Source: Bubalus kerabau (Eukaryota; Chordata; Mammalia; Artiodactyla; Bovidae). Taken from it: a stretch of DNA of 64,000 bases. Each line of letters begins with the position of its first letter. Positions within the stretch are counted from its first letter, which is position 1. The translations under genes were made by a program, and so were the position numbers. This document shows, one piece after another, positions 44,815-56,885 of this stretch. The DNA lies in the NCBI RefSeq assembly GCF_029407905.1, contig NC_073643.1:40768501-40832500 (forward strand). Reading direction: 5' to 3'. Below the pieces are notes generated by a model. That model saw only the letters and a list, made by a program, of their open reading frames with translations, was not told the DNA's origin and did not search any database.

Positions 44815-44940
44815 ATGGAGAAGGCAATGGCAGCCCACTCCAGTACTCTCGCCTGGAAAATCCCATGGACGGAGGAGCCTGGTGGGCTGCAGTTCATGGG
44901 GTTGCGCAGAGTCGGACACGACTGAGCGACTTAGCAGCAG
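44815..44940 (+). mobile_element. Bov-A type SINE monomer
   Basis: GGAGAAGGCAATGGCAGCCC, GGTGGGCTGCAGTTCATGGG, ending GAGCGACTTAGCAGCAGCA. Flanks (TT)AACTGTTAA and (C)AACTGTTAA are a short target-site duplication. Confidence 0.92.
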
Positions 44941-45041
44941 CAACTGTTAACCTAGCACTCTCGAGGATGTTCATCATTCGTTTGTGCCAACATGGTTGGG
45001 GTAGGAAGTGATGTCGCTGTCATTTTCAAAAAGGAAGGGCG

Positions 45042-45370
45042 GGGGGGCGTCCCTGGTGGCTCGGTGGTGAGGAATCCACCTGCCAGTGCGGAAAACACGG
45101 GTTTGATCCCTGGTCCAGGAAGATCCCATGTGCCGTGGAATAGCTAAAGCCCGTGTGCCAAACTACTGAGCCTGTGCTTTAGAGCCTGGGAGCTGCAACT
45201 ACTGAAGCCCGCACACCCTAGAGCCTGTGCTCTGGAACAAGAGAAGTTGTCACAATGAGAAGCTGGTGTATCGCAACGAGAAAGTGACCCCTGCTCTCCA
45301 TAGCTAGAGAAAGCCTGTGAAGCTACAAAGCCCCAGCACAGCCAAATAAATAAATAAAATCATAAAAAAA
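45042..45370 (+). mobile_element. tRNA-derived SINE with long 3' part
   Basis: GCGTCCCTGGTGGCTCGGTG head, AGGAAGATCCCATGTGCCGT, GCCCGCACACCCTAGAGCCT, AGCACAGCCAAATAAATAAA tail. It sits 460 bp downstream of exon 16 on the gene strand. Confidence 0.9.
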
Positions 45371-45829
45371 TGAGGAAACTGGGGATCAGAGGTGAAATGA
45401 CTGGCTCCAGAATGATCATGACTCATGGAGCCGGCATCTGACTCCTCAGACTGACAACCTGTGGTCTCCCCTACACCATGTGCCTCCCAGAACGGACGTG
45501 CAGTTAGGAGCCTGTCCTCTGCATGATGACTGCTGTCCCAGTGAGAATGCAGAAGACACAATCCGAGTCTGCCTCTTTCCTTCCACTGAGTCTGTTCTCT
45601 CACAGAAGTGCACGTTCAGGAAGTGTGCAGCCAACTCTCTTTCACCTCACTTGTACTGGGAAAGGAAGGCCCGTGAGAACTCTCAGTGTAAGGAAAAGAC
45701 AGCCAGCCCCCACTTTCCTCAGTGACTGCTTTTGTGATGCTCGAGATACATTCATTTCAAGTTTACAAACAAATCCCTGTAAAAGAAGAGTTAGCTTTCT
45801 GGAAAGGAACGTCCGGTTTTGAAGCATAC

Positions 45830-45921
45830 CTCAAAATCCTCGGAGAACCCGTGCTGGTTATTAGAATAGAGCTCACCGATGTGTTTAACAAACTGTTTGA
45901 CAGGAATGGCTTCCATGTCAT
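45830..45921 (-). CDS. PTPRG: PTPRG exon 16 (juxtamembrane wedge, start of D1)
   Basis: Two bases completing Asp, then 30 residues: [40 protein letters not shown] begins the helix-turn-helix ('wedge') before D1, and GFSEDFEEV is its conserved first helix. Acceptor ATTCCTACAG, donor GTATGC. Confidence 0.96.
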
Positions 45922-46118
45922 CTGTAGGAATAAAATAATATTCAGAGTCACATAGATTCCTTTCAGAAACAAATGACACTGATAAGGGAATTCCTGAAGA
46001 CAGGTATTTGATTTCTGCAAAGAGTGATATAACTGTATCACCTGACATAAACGTCTTCCAGAAAAATGCCTTCTCTGGATTTACTTGACATTAGGGTCTC
46101 ATTATGATTTTTGAATCC

Positions 46119-46327
46119 CTATTGGAAAATACTCTGATGCTGGGAGGGATTGGGGGCAGGAGGAGAAGGGGACGACAGAGGATGAGATGGCTGGATGGCA
46201 TCACTGACTCGATGGACGTGAGTCTGAGTGAACTCCGGGAGTTGGTGATGGACAGGGTGGCCTGGCGTGCTGCAGTTCATGGGGTCGCAAAGAGTTGGAC
46301 ACGACTGAGCGACTGAACTGAACTGAG
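46119..46327 (+). mobile_element. BovB LINE 3' end fragment
   Basis: TGGAAAATACTCTGATGCTG, AGAGGATGAGATGGCTGGAT, tail GACTGAGCGACTGAACTGAA. Strongly 5' truncated; open over 70 codons by chance of being young. Confidence 0.92.
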
Positions 46328-46849
46328 AAGCTAAGTATGGTTTTAAAAATGGTCTATAAAGAATTACCTTTAGTTTTCATATTCAAGGAAATGTACATAC
46401 TTAAATCACCACATCATACTTTTAACTAAAACTGAATTTACCAATTGTACTTGTTGGTTAAGAAATGTTATCACGACCTAGGTTTTTCAAGAATTTGCTC
46501 TTCAGTGGGGTCCAGCTTGAAGTTGGAACAACTCAGTTCTGTTTCTGATCTTTGAAGTCTATGCAATCTTTATACACAATCACAGCCAGTCACAGACAGG
46601 TGCCACTGAACCAGCTGGCTTTGGGTACACTGCCATCTACGTTTACGTGTTCACAATTTTCGTGCGAGACAGCTGTGTCTACACAATGCCAAACAACCAG
46701 TTTGATGGAATTAACTGGATTTTCTTTTGGTGTTGACAGAACTAGGTACAAATTCGGGAAGACTCCACATTCCAATTTATTTGTAATGCTGTCACTTCAA
46801 AAGGACGTTTTCAGTTCGTGAGCCTCGTGAGTGTTTTACGCTGATTTAC

Positions 46850-47930
46850 CCAGCTCCACTCTGCACCTTGAGGACGGCCACACCCCACCCACTGGAGCTG
46901 CCCAACCTCCCCCTTCTCTCCTTCCCTCGCCCCTCCCCCGCAAATATTTCCTTTTAAAAATACTCTGCTGAATTTGAGATAAACAACAGACATGACATTT
47001 ACTTTATTCAGAGTGAAAGATCTTTGGCAAACGCACAAACATCTAAACTGCCACAGATGCTTTTCTTAGCAAAGGGTATGAAGATCTGTATGTGTAAATG
47101 AGGTCCTACTTTGGCAAGAATGTTAGAGATCCAGGCTTGACAATCTGATTTCTCTTCATCTGGTGACAGCTAACATTGACTATGTCATTCCTTCTCGACT
47201 TTCTTTCGAGAGAGCAAAGCTCTAAGGGTGGCTTTTTGCATCTATTGACATTTTCAAACTTGAATCATTCCTAAGAGGAAAAGAAGCGTCTCTCATATAC
47301 TTTGTTTAAGGAAGGTGACTTATAAACGTTCATAACCCAACCTGCTTAGCGGAGAAATGTGACTTATCAAATAGGGGGTGCCTTGTACGTACCAATTCTT
47401 TCTGTGTGAACCACTAAAGACCTAATAATTTTAACAGGCCTCCTTATGAAAAAAAAAATGCCAAGTTATTTACAAATATTTCAGGATTGAAGATGTTCAT
47501 GAATATGCAATCATTTTGCACGCCCAAGAAATCTATAGCGCCCATAATGATGTAACCGGCATTAACAAAGTGAGCTGAGCCAAAATGTTTCCCCGGAATA
47601 TTTAGCAGAATGCACAGTTCAAGAAAAATTTCCCAAATTATCTGATCACTTCACTTAAAATGTTTAGAAGTAAGCAAATTCTATAATAAAGATCAAGTGG
47701 CAATGAAAAGATCTTAAGTTGAGAAAAGGACTAATGTGTACAAAACTAGAGTGTGTCTAAGAGGTTAACCCAAGAATAAACTCATCTTTGAACAAGAGGC
47801 GACATAAATAAGATGGGACACAACCTGGCCCCACAAACACTCCAGCCTACAGACTGCAGCAACACTTTTCTCCTATTTATTTTGAAATGAAAGACATTTC
47901 ATGAAAGACACTGTTTCCGAGAGTGGAGTG
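46850..47930. promoter_or_regulatory. repeat-poor block (candidate conserved non-coding region)
   Basis: About 1.1 kb without recognised transposons in an otherwise repeat-dense intron. It includes AT-rich homeodomain-like sites (CCTAATAATTTTAACAGGCC near 47420; GAATATGCAATCATTTTGCA near 47500). Function is inference. Confidence 0.2.
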
Positions 47931-48011
47931 ACATGGTTAATAGTTTAATAGGTTGTATGCCTGCTTCCCCTTGCACCTACCTGAAACTATCACAAAACTG
48001 TTACTCGGCTA

Positions 48012-48210
48012 TGTGCACTTGTGTTCAGTCACTTCAGTCATGTCTGACTCTTTGAGACCCCATGGACTGTAACCCAGCAGGCTCCTCCATCCATGGGATT
48101 TTCCAGGCAAGAATACTGGAGTGGGTTGCCATTTCCTCCTCCAGGAGATCTTCCCACCCAGGGATGGAACTTGCATCTCCTGCACTGCAGGTGAACTCTT
48201 TACCTATACC
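48012..48210 (-). mobile_element. Bov-tA-type SINE inside an L1 3' end
   Basis: Antisense copy: GTTCAGTCACTTCAGTCATG, GACTGTAACCCAGCAGGCTC, GGAGATCTTCCCACCCAGGG. Flanked by L1 3' terminal text (CTGAAACTATCACAAAACTG left, ACCCCAGTACAAAATAAGG right). Confidence 0.9.
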
Positions 48211-48330
48211 CCAGTACAAAATAAGGTTAAAAAAAAAATAGTGTAATAGGTTGAGGGCAACATTTATTTTGTAATGATAGTTTAGAACTGGAAATCCCCA
48301 ATAAACTTCAGGTGCCATGATTAAGTACAT

Positions 48331-48555
48331 GGACTCCCAGGTAGCATTAGTGGTAAAGAACCCTCCTGCCAATGCAAAAGATATCAAGAGATGTGGGTTC
48401 CAAATCTGGGTCGGAAAGATCCCCAGGAGGAGGGCATGGCAACCCACTCCAGTATTCTTGCCTGGAGAATCCCATGGACAGATAAGCCTGGCAGGCTACA
48501 GTCCATGGGGTCACAAAGAGTCAGACACAACTGAACCGACTTAGCAGGAACACAT
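48331..48555 (+). mobile_element. Bov-tA-type SINE
   Basis: GGACTCCCAGGTAGCATTAG head, GGCAGGCTACAGTCCATGGG, tail GAACCGACTTAGCAGGAACA. Inverted relative to the SINE 120 bp to its left. Confidence 0.92.
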
Positions 48556-49364
48556 GCCATGATTAACTACATGTTTAAGTTCCAATAAGTACATGATTAA
48601 GTTCCAATAAGACTGTAGTTCAGCTTCAGAGTTATTTTACTCCAAGGTACATACCACAGTGTTTTAAAGGGTAGAGTCCTGCTCGAGTCACTAAAAAAAA
48701 AAAATCACTTTAAGGTTAACAATTTATTATTTTTTCCTACAAAATGCTCAACTATACTACCTAAGCTAACACTATACACGCCTATAAATCAGTCGGTCCA
48801 TTCCTCCCATGGTTAGAAGCAGCAAAACCCAGCAGAGCTCAGTTCAAGAACTGCATATGGAAATACACGACTCACTAGTCTCTCAAATTTGGTTCTTTAT
48901 CCAAAGAAGTCTAATCACAATCCTCTAGGTTTCCAAGCACCATTAGTAATGTCACAAAACCACCAACCAACCAAACAGAAAGAAATATACACACACACAA
49001 ACACGCATGGTATAGTGACCACCCGGATAACACATTTTTGTCTTTCAATCAAGATAAATGAAACTGAAGGGTCGTAAATCTTTTTTCCTTCAATATTAAG
49101 ATAAATATAAGGCTGAAGCTAATTAGAAGTCCTAATAGTTTTCCTCTTACACTGGTTTTCTATTAAATTTCTCTCAACATGAGCCAGATAATTATAAAAT
49201 TACTCTAACTAGCCAGAAGGCCAAGCAATTAGGACAGCATTGTAGACCTGATCTGCTCAGTTTATATCTGCAGAAAGCCTGTGTTACAAGAAGATACCCA
49301 TCTGTGAGATGTTATTTCCACCTATACAGCCGAGTTTCATTAACAAATGTCACAACGACCAGCA

Positions 49365-49505
49365 GCACTAACTATGGACCAGGCACCTTCTGTGCCCTTT
49401 ACATGTGTTTACATGTACTCATTCCTCCCAACAGCCCTAAGAGATAGGCACTGTTTTCAATACTCCTCTTAAGAGTTGAAAACACAGGCTTGGAAAGATG
49501 AACTG
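49365..49505 (+). repeat. MIR ancient SINE
   Basis: GGACCAGGCACCTTCTGTGC, ACTCATTCCTCCCAACAGCC and CTAAGAGATAGGCACTGTTT follow MIR. Confidence 0.7.
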
Positions 49506-49831
49506 AAGCCTGGAGCATGGCGGTGGCAGCTGGCTGCAGAGTCAAGGCAAAGAGTGCTTCTGGTGGGAGAGAGTGGCCGTTGTCTAGGTCACAGTGAAGG
49601 GGAAACCACTGAAGAGGTGTTTACTGAGCACCGAGGACTCAGCCAGATATTAGCGAGATGGTGTCTGCTCAAGGGCAACACGTGTCCTACTAAACGTAAG
49701 AAAGTGAGAGCAAGAACCACGTGAAATGACAAGGTGAAGACTGCCAGTGTCTTAAAACGGATGGGTTTGATAACTTGGTGACTAGGGAGAAACAAAGAAG
49801 AGGAAAAGAGTTAGAATCAAAGTAAAGATGC

Positions 49832-50024
49832 CTTGGGACTTCCTTGGTGGTCCAGTGGCTAAGACTCGGCGTCCCCCAATGCAGGGGGTCCAGGTTTCAT
49901 CCCTGGGCTAGTCAGGGAACTAGATCCCATATGCCACAGCTAAGAGTTCACATGCCATAAATGAAGAGCCTATGTGCTGTAATTAAGACCTGGCACAGAC
50001 AAATAAATAAATTATTTAAACAAA
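49832..50024 (+). mobile_element. CHR-type SINE
   Basis: GGGACTTCCTTGGTGGTCCA, CAATGCAGGGGGTCCAGGTT, AGACCTGGCACAGACAAATA with AAATAAATTA tail. Confidence 0.92.
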
Positions 50025-50144
50025 AACAAAGACGGTTTCACTGACTACAGGTTGGACGTTGGATTACTATGATACAGTGAAATGTCTCATGATAGAGTTG
50101 AAGGAAATATGAAGGAAGCCTCACTGATTGACTCACACGCTCAG

Positions 50145-50290
50145 CCTTTTGCATACACTTATCTTCACAAGGACTAGGCACAGAGGGTGCCGTCATCTTC
50201 AATTGACACATAAGGAACCTGAGGCAATTTGTCCAAAGCGACACCATTACTAAGCGGCAGAGCTGACATTTGAATCCTGGTGTATTAAGC
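50145..50290 (+). repeat. MIR ancient SINE
   Basis: CAATTGACACATAAGGAACC, TGAGGCAATTTGTCCAAAGC and GGCAGAGCTGACATTTGAAT correspond to the right half of MIR. Confidence 0.7.
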
Positions 50291-50925
50291 CCAAAGCCCG
50301 TGCTCCCATGTGATGGAACACACCGCCTTCATTCTCAGAGCACAGTTGCAAGGAAAAGCAAGCAATTAGGCAGAGCGTGTCTGTTAATCTGATAAAATGT
50401 TATACACAGTATACTTTTGTGCCAATATTTTTAAGTTTAGAGCTTTCAGATACCAAAGGTTTAAATAAGGCAAAAATGGGATAACTACCATCACCACTAC
50501 ACTACCCTGTTACAAAATATTTGATACAGTCAGTTGAGGATCAGGAAAAGTGGCCTTGTTGGTCTTAAATAATATTATTTATACTTTGTTCCAAGATTTT
50601 AGCCTTTTGTGGTTGGAATTAAATCCAGCACATAAGAGGTCCTTTATTTTGGTCAGTCCACAACATAACATCCTTATGTACCACTTCTGATGAAGCCTGA
50701 AATTAGTTTCTGGTTTGTATGCATCCAAAGCAGAGCATTGTAAGAGGCTGAACCTCTACTGAAAACAAAGTATGAAGGTGAGAGATTCCAAGAGGGAGAA
50801 AAGAGCTGGTTAATGTTGACCTCAAATGCAAAACTGCAAAAAATAGAGAAAAATGCATGTGAACATAAAGAAAAGTTGCTTTTAAAAACTAAATGTTCAT
50901 TGACAGATGAATGAAGAAGATACAG

Positions 50926-50929
<4 letters not shown>

Positions 50930-50956
<27 letters not shown>
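50930..50956. repeat. CA microsatellite
   Basis: About 13 uninterrupted AC units inside the L1 3' end; likely polymorphic. Confidence 0.92.
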
Positions 50957-51345
50957 TGGGAATACAGCTTAGCCATAACAAAGAATAAAATTTTGTCATC
51001 TGCAGCAACATAGATGGACCTAGAGATTGTCATACTGAGTGCAGTAAGTCAGAAAGAAAAAGACAAATACCATATGATATTATTTACACGTAGAATCTAA
51101 AATGTGATACAAACAAATATATTTATAAAATGAACACAGAGTCACAAGACATAGAAAACAAACATCCAGTTACCAAAAGGGGAAGAGAATGGAGGAGGGA
51201 TAAATTAGGAGTTTGGGATTGACATATATACACTACTATATATAGAAGGGATAAACAATAAGGTCCTACTATATAGCACAGGGAACTATATTTAATATCT
51301 TGCAATAAACTATAATGGAAAAGAACACGAAAATGAATACACATA

Positions 51346-51475
51346 CATGCTACTAAGTCGCTTCAGTTGTGTCTGACTCTGTGTGACCCCATAGACGGCC
51401 TCCCACCAGGCTCCCCCGTCCCTGGGATTCTCCAGGCAAGAACACTGGAGTGGGTTGCCATTTCCTTCTCCAACA
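51346..51475 (-). mobile_element. Bov-A type SINE monomer
   Basis: TGCTACTAAGTCGCTTCAGT, GACCCCATAGACGGCCTCCC, GGATTCTCCAGGCAAGAACA, ending TTCCTTCTCCAAC. It interrupts L1 sequence. Confidence 0.92.
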
Positions 51476-53744
51476 TATTCACGGGTATATCTATATAACT
51501 GAATCACTTTGCTGTACACCAGAAACTAACACAACATTGTGAATCAACTATACTTCAATAAAAACAGAAAGAAAAAAAAAAGAAAAGTTGCTTCTAAAAT
51601 CTGTGGTTATATCTCTGTTGTGCTTGCATGCTCAGACCCATTCCATTAGGGAGAACTCACCCATGCTAAATTTGCAGACTCTTAGTATTAAGGAACAACA
51701 GATAAACCAAAAGGAAAAACTCATCAATTTTTCCTTTGAAATTGCAAAGAAAAAAAATCAGCACCTGAGGCGGTCCCTGAACGCCCACCACAGGGGGGCG
51801 CTGCAGAGGGCCTCGCCTAGCACGCTGCAGGGTGGTAGGGTCTTTAGCCTGCAACTCAGTATAACTGTGTAGCCCTATTCTCACCTGCCACCGCGGCCAG
51901 AATGCTTCCTGTGCATCAGGTACCCAGAGATAGTGGTGTAAATGGAAAAAGCCAGAATCAGTCGGCCTGGTGATATGGGACCTTACCTCTCTGTGACTGC
52001 CGTTCCTTATCTAATTGGAAATCAGAACCAGCTAATTCAGAGTGCTATGCAGAACAAACTGGAAAACATAAGTACTTACCAGAGAGCTTGGCATTTAGTA
52101 AGTGCCATAGTAAATCATAGTAAAGCTACGATTTACTATGAGATGAGAATTGCTATGCATGTGAGATCCTATGATCTGGGGGCTACGAGAAACAAAAAAC
52201 CTGCCCAAGGTCCACCGCCATCAAATGGCTGGGCCAGGCTGACCCCAAAGCTGGCTTCTTGGGCCTTAACGTGACCGCTGTAGGTCTTAAACTGAACATA
52301 TACAGCGAGAGGGCAGAAAAGCATACAATACGTGTTAAAGAAGTTCTCCAACAAAAATGGGCTGAAATGAATCACTTTGGCTTCAAAGGTAAACTCGGGT
52401 TTACCTGGAAAATTCACACTGATATTCTGGTCACCTTGAAGATGCCAGGTAAATAAAATACCATGGTATTTACCTTTCTGCCTTCCAAGATGCTTAGCTG
52501 TGGGGCTGACTGGCCTAAGGTCTGTTTCAGAAAACTATCGCTGCTTGTTTACTCTGGCAGGCTGTGGGTATACATATAAATTTACCATGAAGATTCCAGA
52601 AGGCCTTCAGTCACTTACTGAGGCCAACCTGTGCGAACTTCATTTAACACTTAGCATTTCCTTCAACCCTATTCCAAATCCCAACCAAATCGATATGAGG
52701 GCAAGGAAGGCCTAGTACTTGGGTCCAGTTCAATCATACTCAGGCATCCTCCTGACCCCAAGCCCCATGACTGGGCTGTTTTCAGGGACTGCTAACACCC
52801 CTGTAGTGGACAGACCTTAATGCTGAGAACTCAGTCTCCTTCCTTTCTGAGGAGGATCAGCCTCTCATCTCAGAAGCCAAGTTCAGGCCTCTCTCTGTGC
52901 TTGTTAATACCTGTGTCAACTTAAGAAGATAAAGCAAATAGCAAATACGATTATTGAGATTTTTAGCTCCTGATTTAGGACACAATAGATTTTTGTCTAA
53001 ATCAGACTCTTAGGATGCAAGGAGTGCTGTGGAGATGAGGACATTTTATTTCCTGCCATAAAAAAGAAATCTCTTTTCATTTATGACACAATGAAGTCAA
53101 TAAAGAAAGGGCTTCATTATAGTCAAAAGACCAATGAATCTCCTTTGGAGATAATCTCTGTATAAATAAAATATGCCAACAAGGTTGGTTTAATCCCAAG
53201 GGTTTTAAACTGCATGTTTAAAACCCCTTTATGTGCTGGCACCCTGCTGAAGCCAGTGACCTTCAAATTATTAAGATGTGTTTTAACTGAGGGAAAGGCA
53301 CGAATCATTTCTGGATTTCTAAACTACTGGTTAGCAGCAACGTTTTGTTTTGTAATGTTCTTGTTAGAAAGTTAGTTTTTCTAATTTCCAGAGAAAAACA
53401 TTTATAAGGACATTTGTGTTTGACAATAGGCACATTTGGAAAAGCCCTTTCAACATGCTCTATAAACAGGCTAATTTAATGAGCTGAGTTCTGATTTTAA
53501 AAAGCTACATATGATTAAAGTCTAAAAGAATAAGTAGCATAATACACTGAATATAATTTGCAGATGACATATTATATATAATGTTTCATTAATAGTTTGA
53601 GTGAAAATGTAATTCATTAATAACTGCAGTGAAAATATAACGTAAGCTTGGTGTTTCAAAAGATTGCCCCAAAGATGGAAACAGTAGATTTTCAAAAATA
53701 CTTGCAGATATTAATAATATCAATTTAATAATAATATGGATCCA

Positions 53745-53832
53745 ACAGCCATGGTGTAGGTTCAATCCCTGGTTGGGGAACTGACATCTTGCAAGCTGCA
53801 CAGCTTGGCAAAAATAATAATGATGATGATGA
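53745..53832 (+). mobile_element. CHR-type SINE remnant and GAT repeat
   Basis: GTTCAATCCCTGGTTGGGGA, TGCACAGCTTGGCAAAAATA, then four to five GAT/TGA units. Confidence 0.7.
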
Positions 53833-54126
53833 TCTTAAAGGACAGAAGTTTGTGACTACTTCAGTATCTTAGAAGACAAACTACTAGAACGGGGCTGATA
53901 GCTAGGTCATTACATTCAATTGTGCTTTATCTTCCCAGAGTAACAATGGGAGACCAGTGAGCATGGAACATTTGATTTTGAAAAGTGATTAGTGGGATGA
54001 ATGAAGAGTCAAAGCCCCTTTCATTCTCCTGAAGAAGTCACAATTTAATTTATCTGGAAGAAGACTGCATAATTTCTCAAGCATTATACACATAGCAAAT
54101 TTCACAATTTAAAAAATTTCCTGATA

Positions 54127-54315
54127 GGGACTATCCTGGTGGTCCAGTGGCTAAGACTCTTTGCTCCCAATGCAGGGGACCCGGGTTCAATCCCTGGTTA
54201 GGGAACTAGAGTCTGCATGCCACAACTAAAGATCCTGCCTTTTGTAACTCAAGGTCCCACATACCGCAACTAAGACCCAGCACAGCCAAAGAAATGAATG
54301 AATTTTTAAAAAAAA
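54127..54315 (+). mobile_element. CHR-type SINE
   Basis: GGGACTATCCTGGTGGTCCA, CCCGGGTTCAATCCCTGGTT, GACCCAGCACAGCCAAAGAA tail. Confidence 0.92.
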
Positions 54316-54525
54316 ATTTCCTATAGTGGAGCCTGAGAACTTGCATTCCTAGGAAGTTTCCAGGTGTTGCTGATGCTTATGGTCTGCTCTGGGGCTGGGG
54401 TCCTGCACTCTTTATCAGCTCTCCCAGAGATTCTGAGGCAGGGTAAAGCTTGAGATCCACTGTGCAATTCTTTTATGCAGCTTATTTATTGTTTCAATCA
54501 TTAGCATTAGCCTACAGAGGTCTAT

Positions 54526-54797
54526 GGAGAAGGCAATGGCACCCCACTCCAGTACTCTTGCCTGGAAAATCCCATGGACAGAGGAGCCTGGTAGGCTGCA
54601 GTCCATGGGGTCGCTAAGAGTCAGACATGACTGAGCGACTTCACTTCCACTTTTCCCTTTCATGCACGCGAGAAGGAAATGGCAACCCACTCCAGTGTTC
54701 TTGCCTGGAGAATACCAGGGACAGGGGAGCCTCATGGGCTGCCGTCTCTGGGGCTGCACAGAGTCGGACACGACTGAAGCGACTTAGCAGCAGCAGC
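54526..54797 (+). mobile_element. Bov-A2 dimeric SINE
   Basis: Two related monomers in tandem: the first from GGAGAAGGCAATGGCACCCC to the TTTCATGCACGCGAGAAGGA linker, the second ending CTGAAGCGACTTAGCAGCAG. Exact 12-bp target-site duplications ACAGAGGTCTAT at 54514-54525 and 54798-54809. High similarity to the family consensus suggests a young insertion. Confidence 0.94.
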
Positions 54798-55602
54798 ACA
54801 GAGGTCTATAGTAGCCCCAACATATACAACCTGAATCACAGAAATTTTCTTAAATCAGATTTTTCTATCCTTCAAAGATTCTCTCTGTATATTTGCAATC
54901 CAGAAAAACTCTTTGGTAAATTCTGCAGCAGTTTTTTTAGGGAAAAAAAAAAAAATCATTGACATAGCATATGTATAGGTAGTTCTAAATGTGCAATAGC
55001 TTCATGAAATCTACTTTGAGAATTTTCAATAATATTTTTCAGATGGCAAAAAAAAAAAAAAAATTCCTAATAAAAGAATTGATGTCACTTCTCTAGTGAT
55101 TGGAACTGTCTGGTAAAATGTTTGCATAAGGAGTTCTCTCTCATATGCTTGGCTAACCAACCTTCGCTGCCACATTGGGTTTATAATTTCCACACTGTAC
55201 AGGATTTAGGTGAAAAAAAAAAGTCTTCCTTCTTACAGCACTATCTTTGCCAATTAAACCAGGACACTATGAAGAGTCTAAATTTCTAAATTTCAGTTAG
55301 AGCTAGTAAATCTGATAACTCAAATTTCCTCAAAGGTTCCTATAAGCATCTATCTCCAAGAGATGAGGATCAGAAGGTTAGCAAAACTTTCCTTAACCTT
55401 TTGTCTATTTCATAGTATTTTTTAAAGAGCCAATGTAACTTGCTGGTTCTACTTACGCTTTGGGATTTCAAGATCAGAGTTGTTTATCCGTGAATTTGAA
55501 CCACAGCAGAATCCTCCAAAAGTTGGGATATAGAGTCTAAATTTATTCAATATTTAACATGTTTTTGAGCTGTTCTCCGAGTCATTTAAATCACATGGCC
55601 TC

Positions 55603-55812
55603 GGGACTTCCCTAGCAGCCCAGTGGTTAAGACTCTGCGCTCCCAATGCAGGGGGCCCAGGTTCAATCCCTGGTCAGGGAACTAGACTCCACATGCCAAA
55701 AATTAAGAGCTTGCATGCCACAATCAGAAGAGTCACTGTGCCCCAACAAAGAGCGAGGACCCCATGTGTGGCAACTAAGACCTGGAGCGTAAAAAGTAAA
55801 TAAATAAATCAC
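55603..55812 (+). mobile_element. CHR-type SINE
   Basis: GGGACTTCCCTAGCAGCCCA, CTCTGCGCTCCCAATGCAGG, CACTGTGCCCCAACAAAGAG, tail AAGTAAATAAATAAATC. Confidence 0.93.
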
Positions 55813-56194
55813 AAATTCCTACTTGGCACAGGGAATGGCGATATTGGTGGTGGTGGGGAGAGTCTTTTTCTTAGGAAAGAAAAGAATAAAGATGACTCGG
55901 AAACAAAGAGGAGAGAGTTTTGTGTTTTGTTTTTTTTTTTGGATATGGAGGAAATTTCAACAGAATGATGATGAAATGCTCTCATGGAGGATGAAGGAGA
56001 ATTTAGTGGAAAAGCAAGTGGTCAGTGCTACTGAAAGAAGAAAATCCAGAAAAAATTTTAAGAGAACAGTTACATGTATTTGAAAATGCCTCGATTTAAG
56101 AAAGCAAAATCCAAATGAGACTAAAGTCCTCAGATATCAGAACTGTCAGGAACATGCCAAGAGGTGGCAGGGCCATTTCTAAGCATCTGTGCTT

Positions 56195-56410
56195 TGAAGT
56201 CACACAGAGAATTCCAATGCTAGCCCACCATTTATTCATGCAACCTCCGGCAAATTAAAGGATGTCTCTGAGCCTCGGTTTCTTCATCTGTGAAATGGGG
56301 GTATGGATTGCACCACTTTCCCTAAAATTGATGTTGGAAAAAAAAACATAAACCACATAATTTTGATCAAAAAATGCTCAATAAATATCAGATGATGATG
56401 ATATCTTCTG
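56195..56410 (+). repeat. MIR ancient SINE
   Basis: CTCTGAGCCTCGGTTTCTTC, ATCTGTGAAATGGGGGTATG and CTCAATAAATATCAGATGAT, in MIR order. Confidence 0.8.
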
Positions 56411-56772
56411 AGGAAGGTTAAGTGGAAAGTAAGTTCTAGGATCAGAGTATGTTACACCTTTTATAATGACGACTTAGGGACTCTACAACAGTTCGGTAGC
56501 TGAATTTTCAGTCTCATTCTGTTGCCCACACTTCAAAACTGTGTAATGGTTCAGTTTACTGGTCGTCTGGAAATATCTTTTTTGAAAAATCAGTGATAGA
56601 AAGTGAAGGGTTCAAATGATGAAATAACTTAAGTTGATACATCTAGAGCCTAGAAGTCTTCCTGTTAGGTTTCGAATATGGACAAAGAATGAGTGAGATC
56701 CAGTGGGCAGGGTAAGTGTTCCATAAATATTCAATAAATATCCTACTACTTTTAGACATAAAAACAATTAGA

Positions 56773-56885
56773 GGAACTTCCCTGGCAGTCCAATTTCGCT
56801 GTCCAATGCAGGAGGTACAGGTTTGATCCCTGTTTGGGGACTTAAGATACCATATGCCTCACGGCCAAAAAACCAAGACATAAAA
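56773..56885 (+). mobile_element. CHR-type SINE fragment
   Basis: GGAACTTCCCTGGCAGTCCA, CAGGTTTGATCCCTGTTTGG, CTCACGGCCAAAAAACC. Confidence 0.88.

Larger units (their letters stand above)
37161..45829 (-). other. intron 16 (8.7 kb)
   Basis: Holds SINEs near 37.7-38.1, 38.7, 43.2, 44.8 and 45.0 kb, a BovB tail at 42.2 kb, and a long repeat-poor part (39060-42200) with L2-like sequence at 40.6 kb. 43270-44800 shows nothing confidently repeated. Confidence 0.8.
50880..51575 (+). mobile_element. L1 3' end, split by a SINE
   Basis: GATGAATGAAGAAGATACAG, CAACATAGATGGACCTAGAG, GTCCTACTATATAGCACAGG, AACTGAATCACTTTGCTGTA, ending TACTTCAATAAAAACAG and an A-rich tail. Contains a CA repeat (about 50930-50956) and an antisense SINE. 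Confidence 0.88.
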
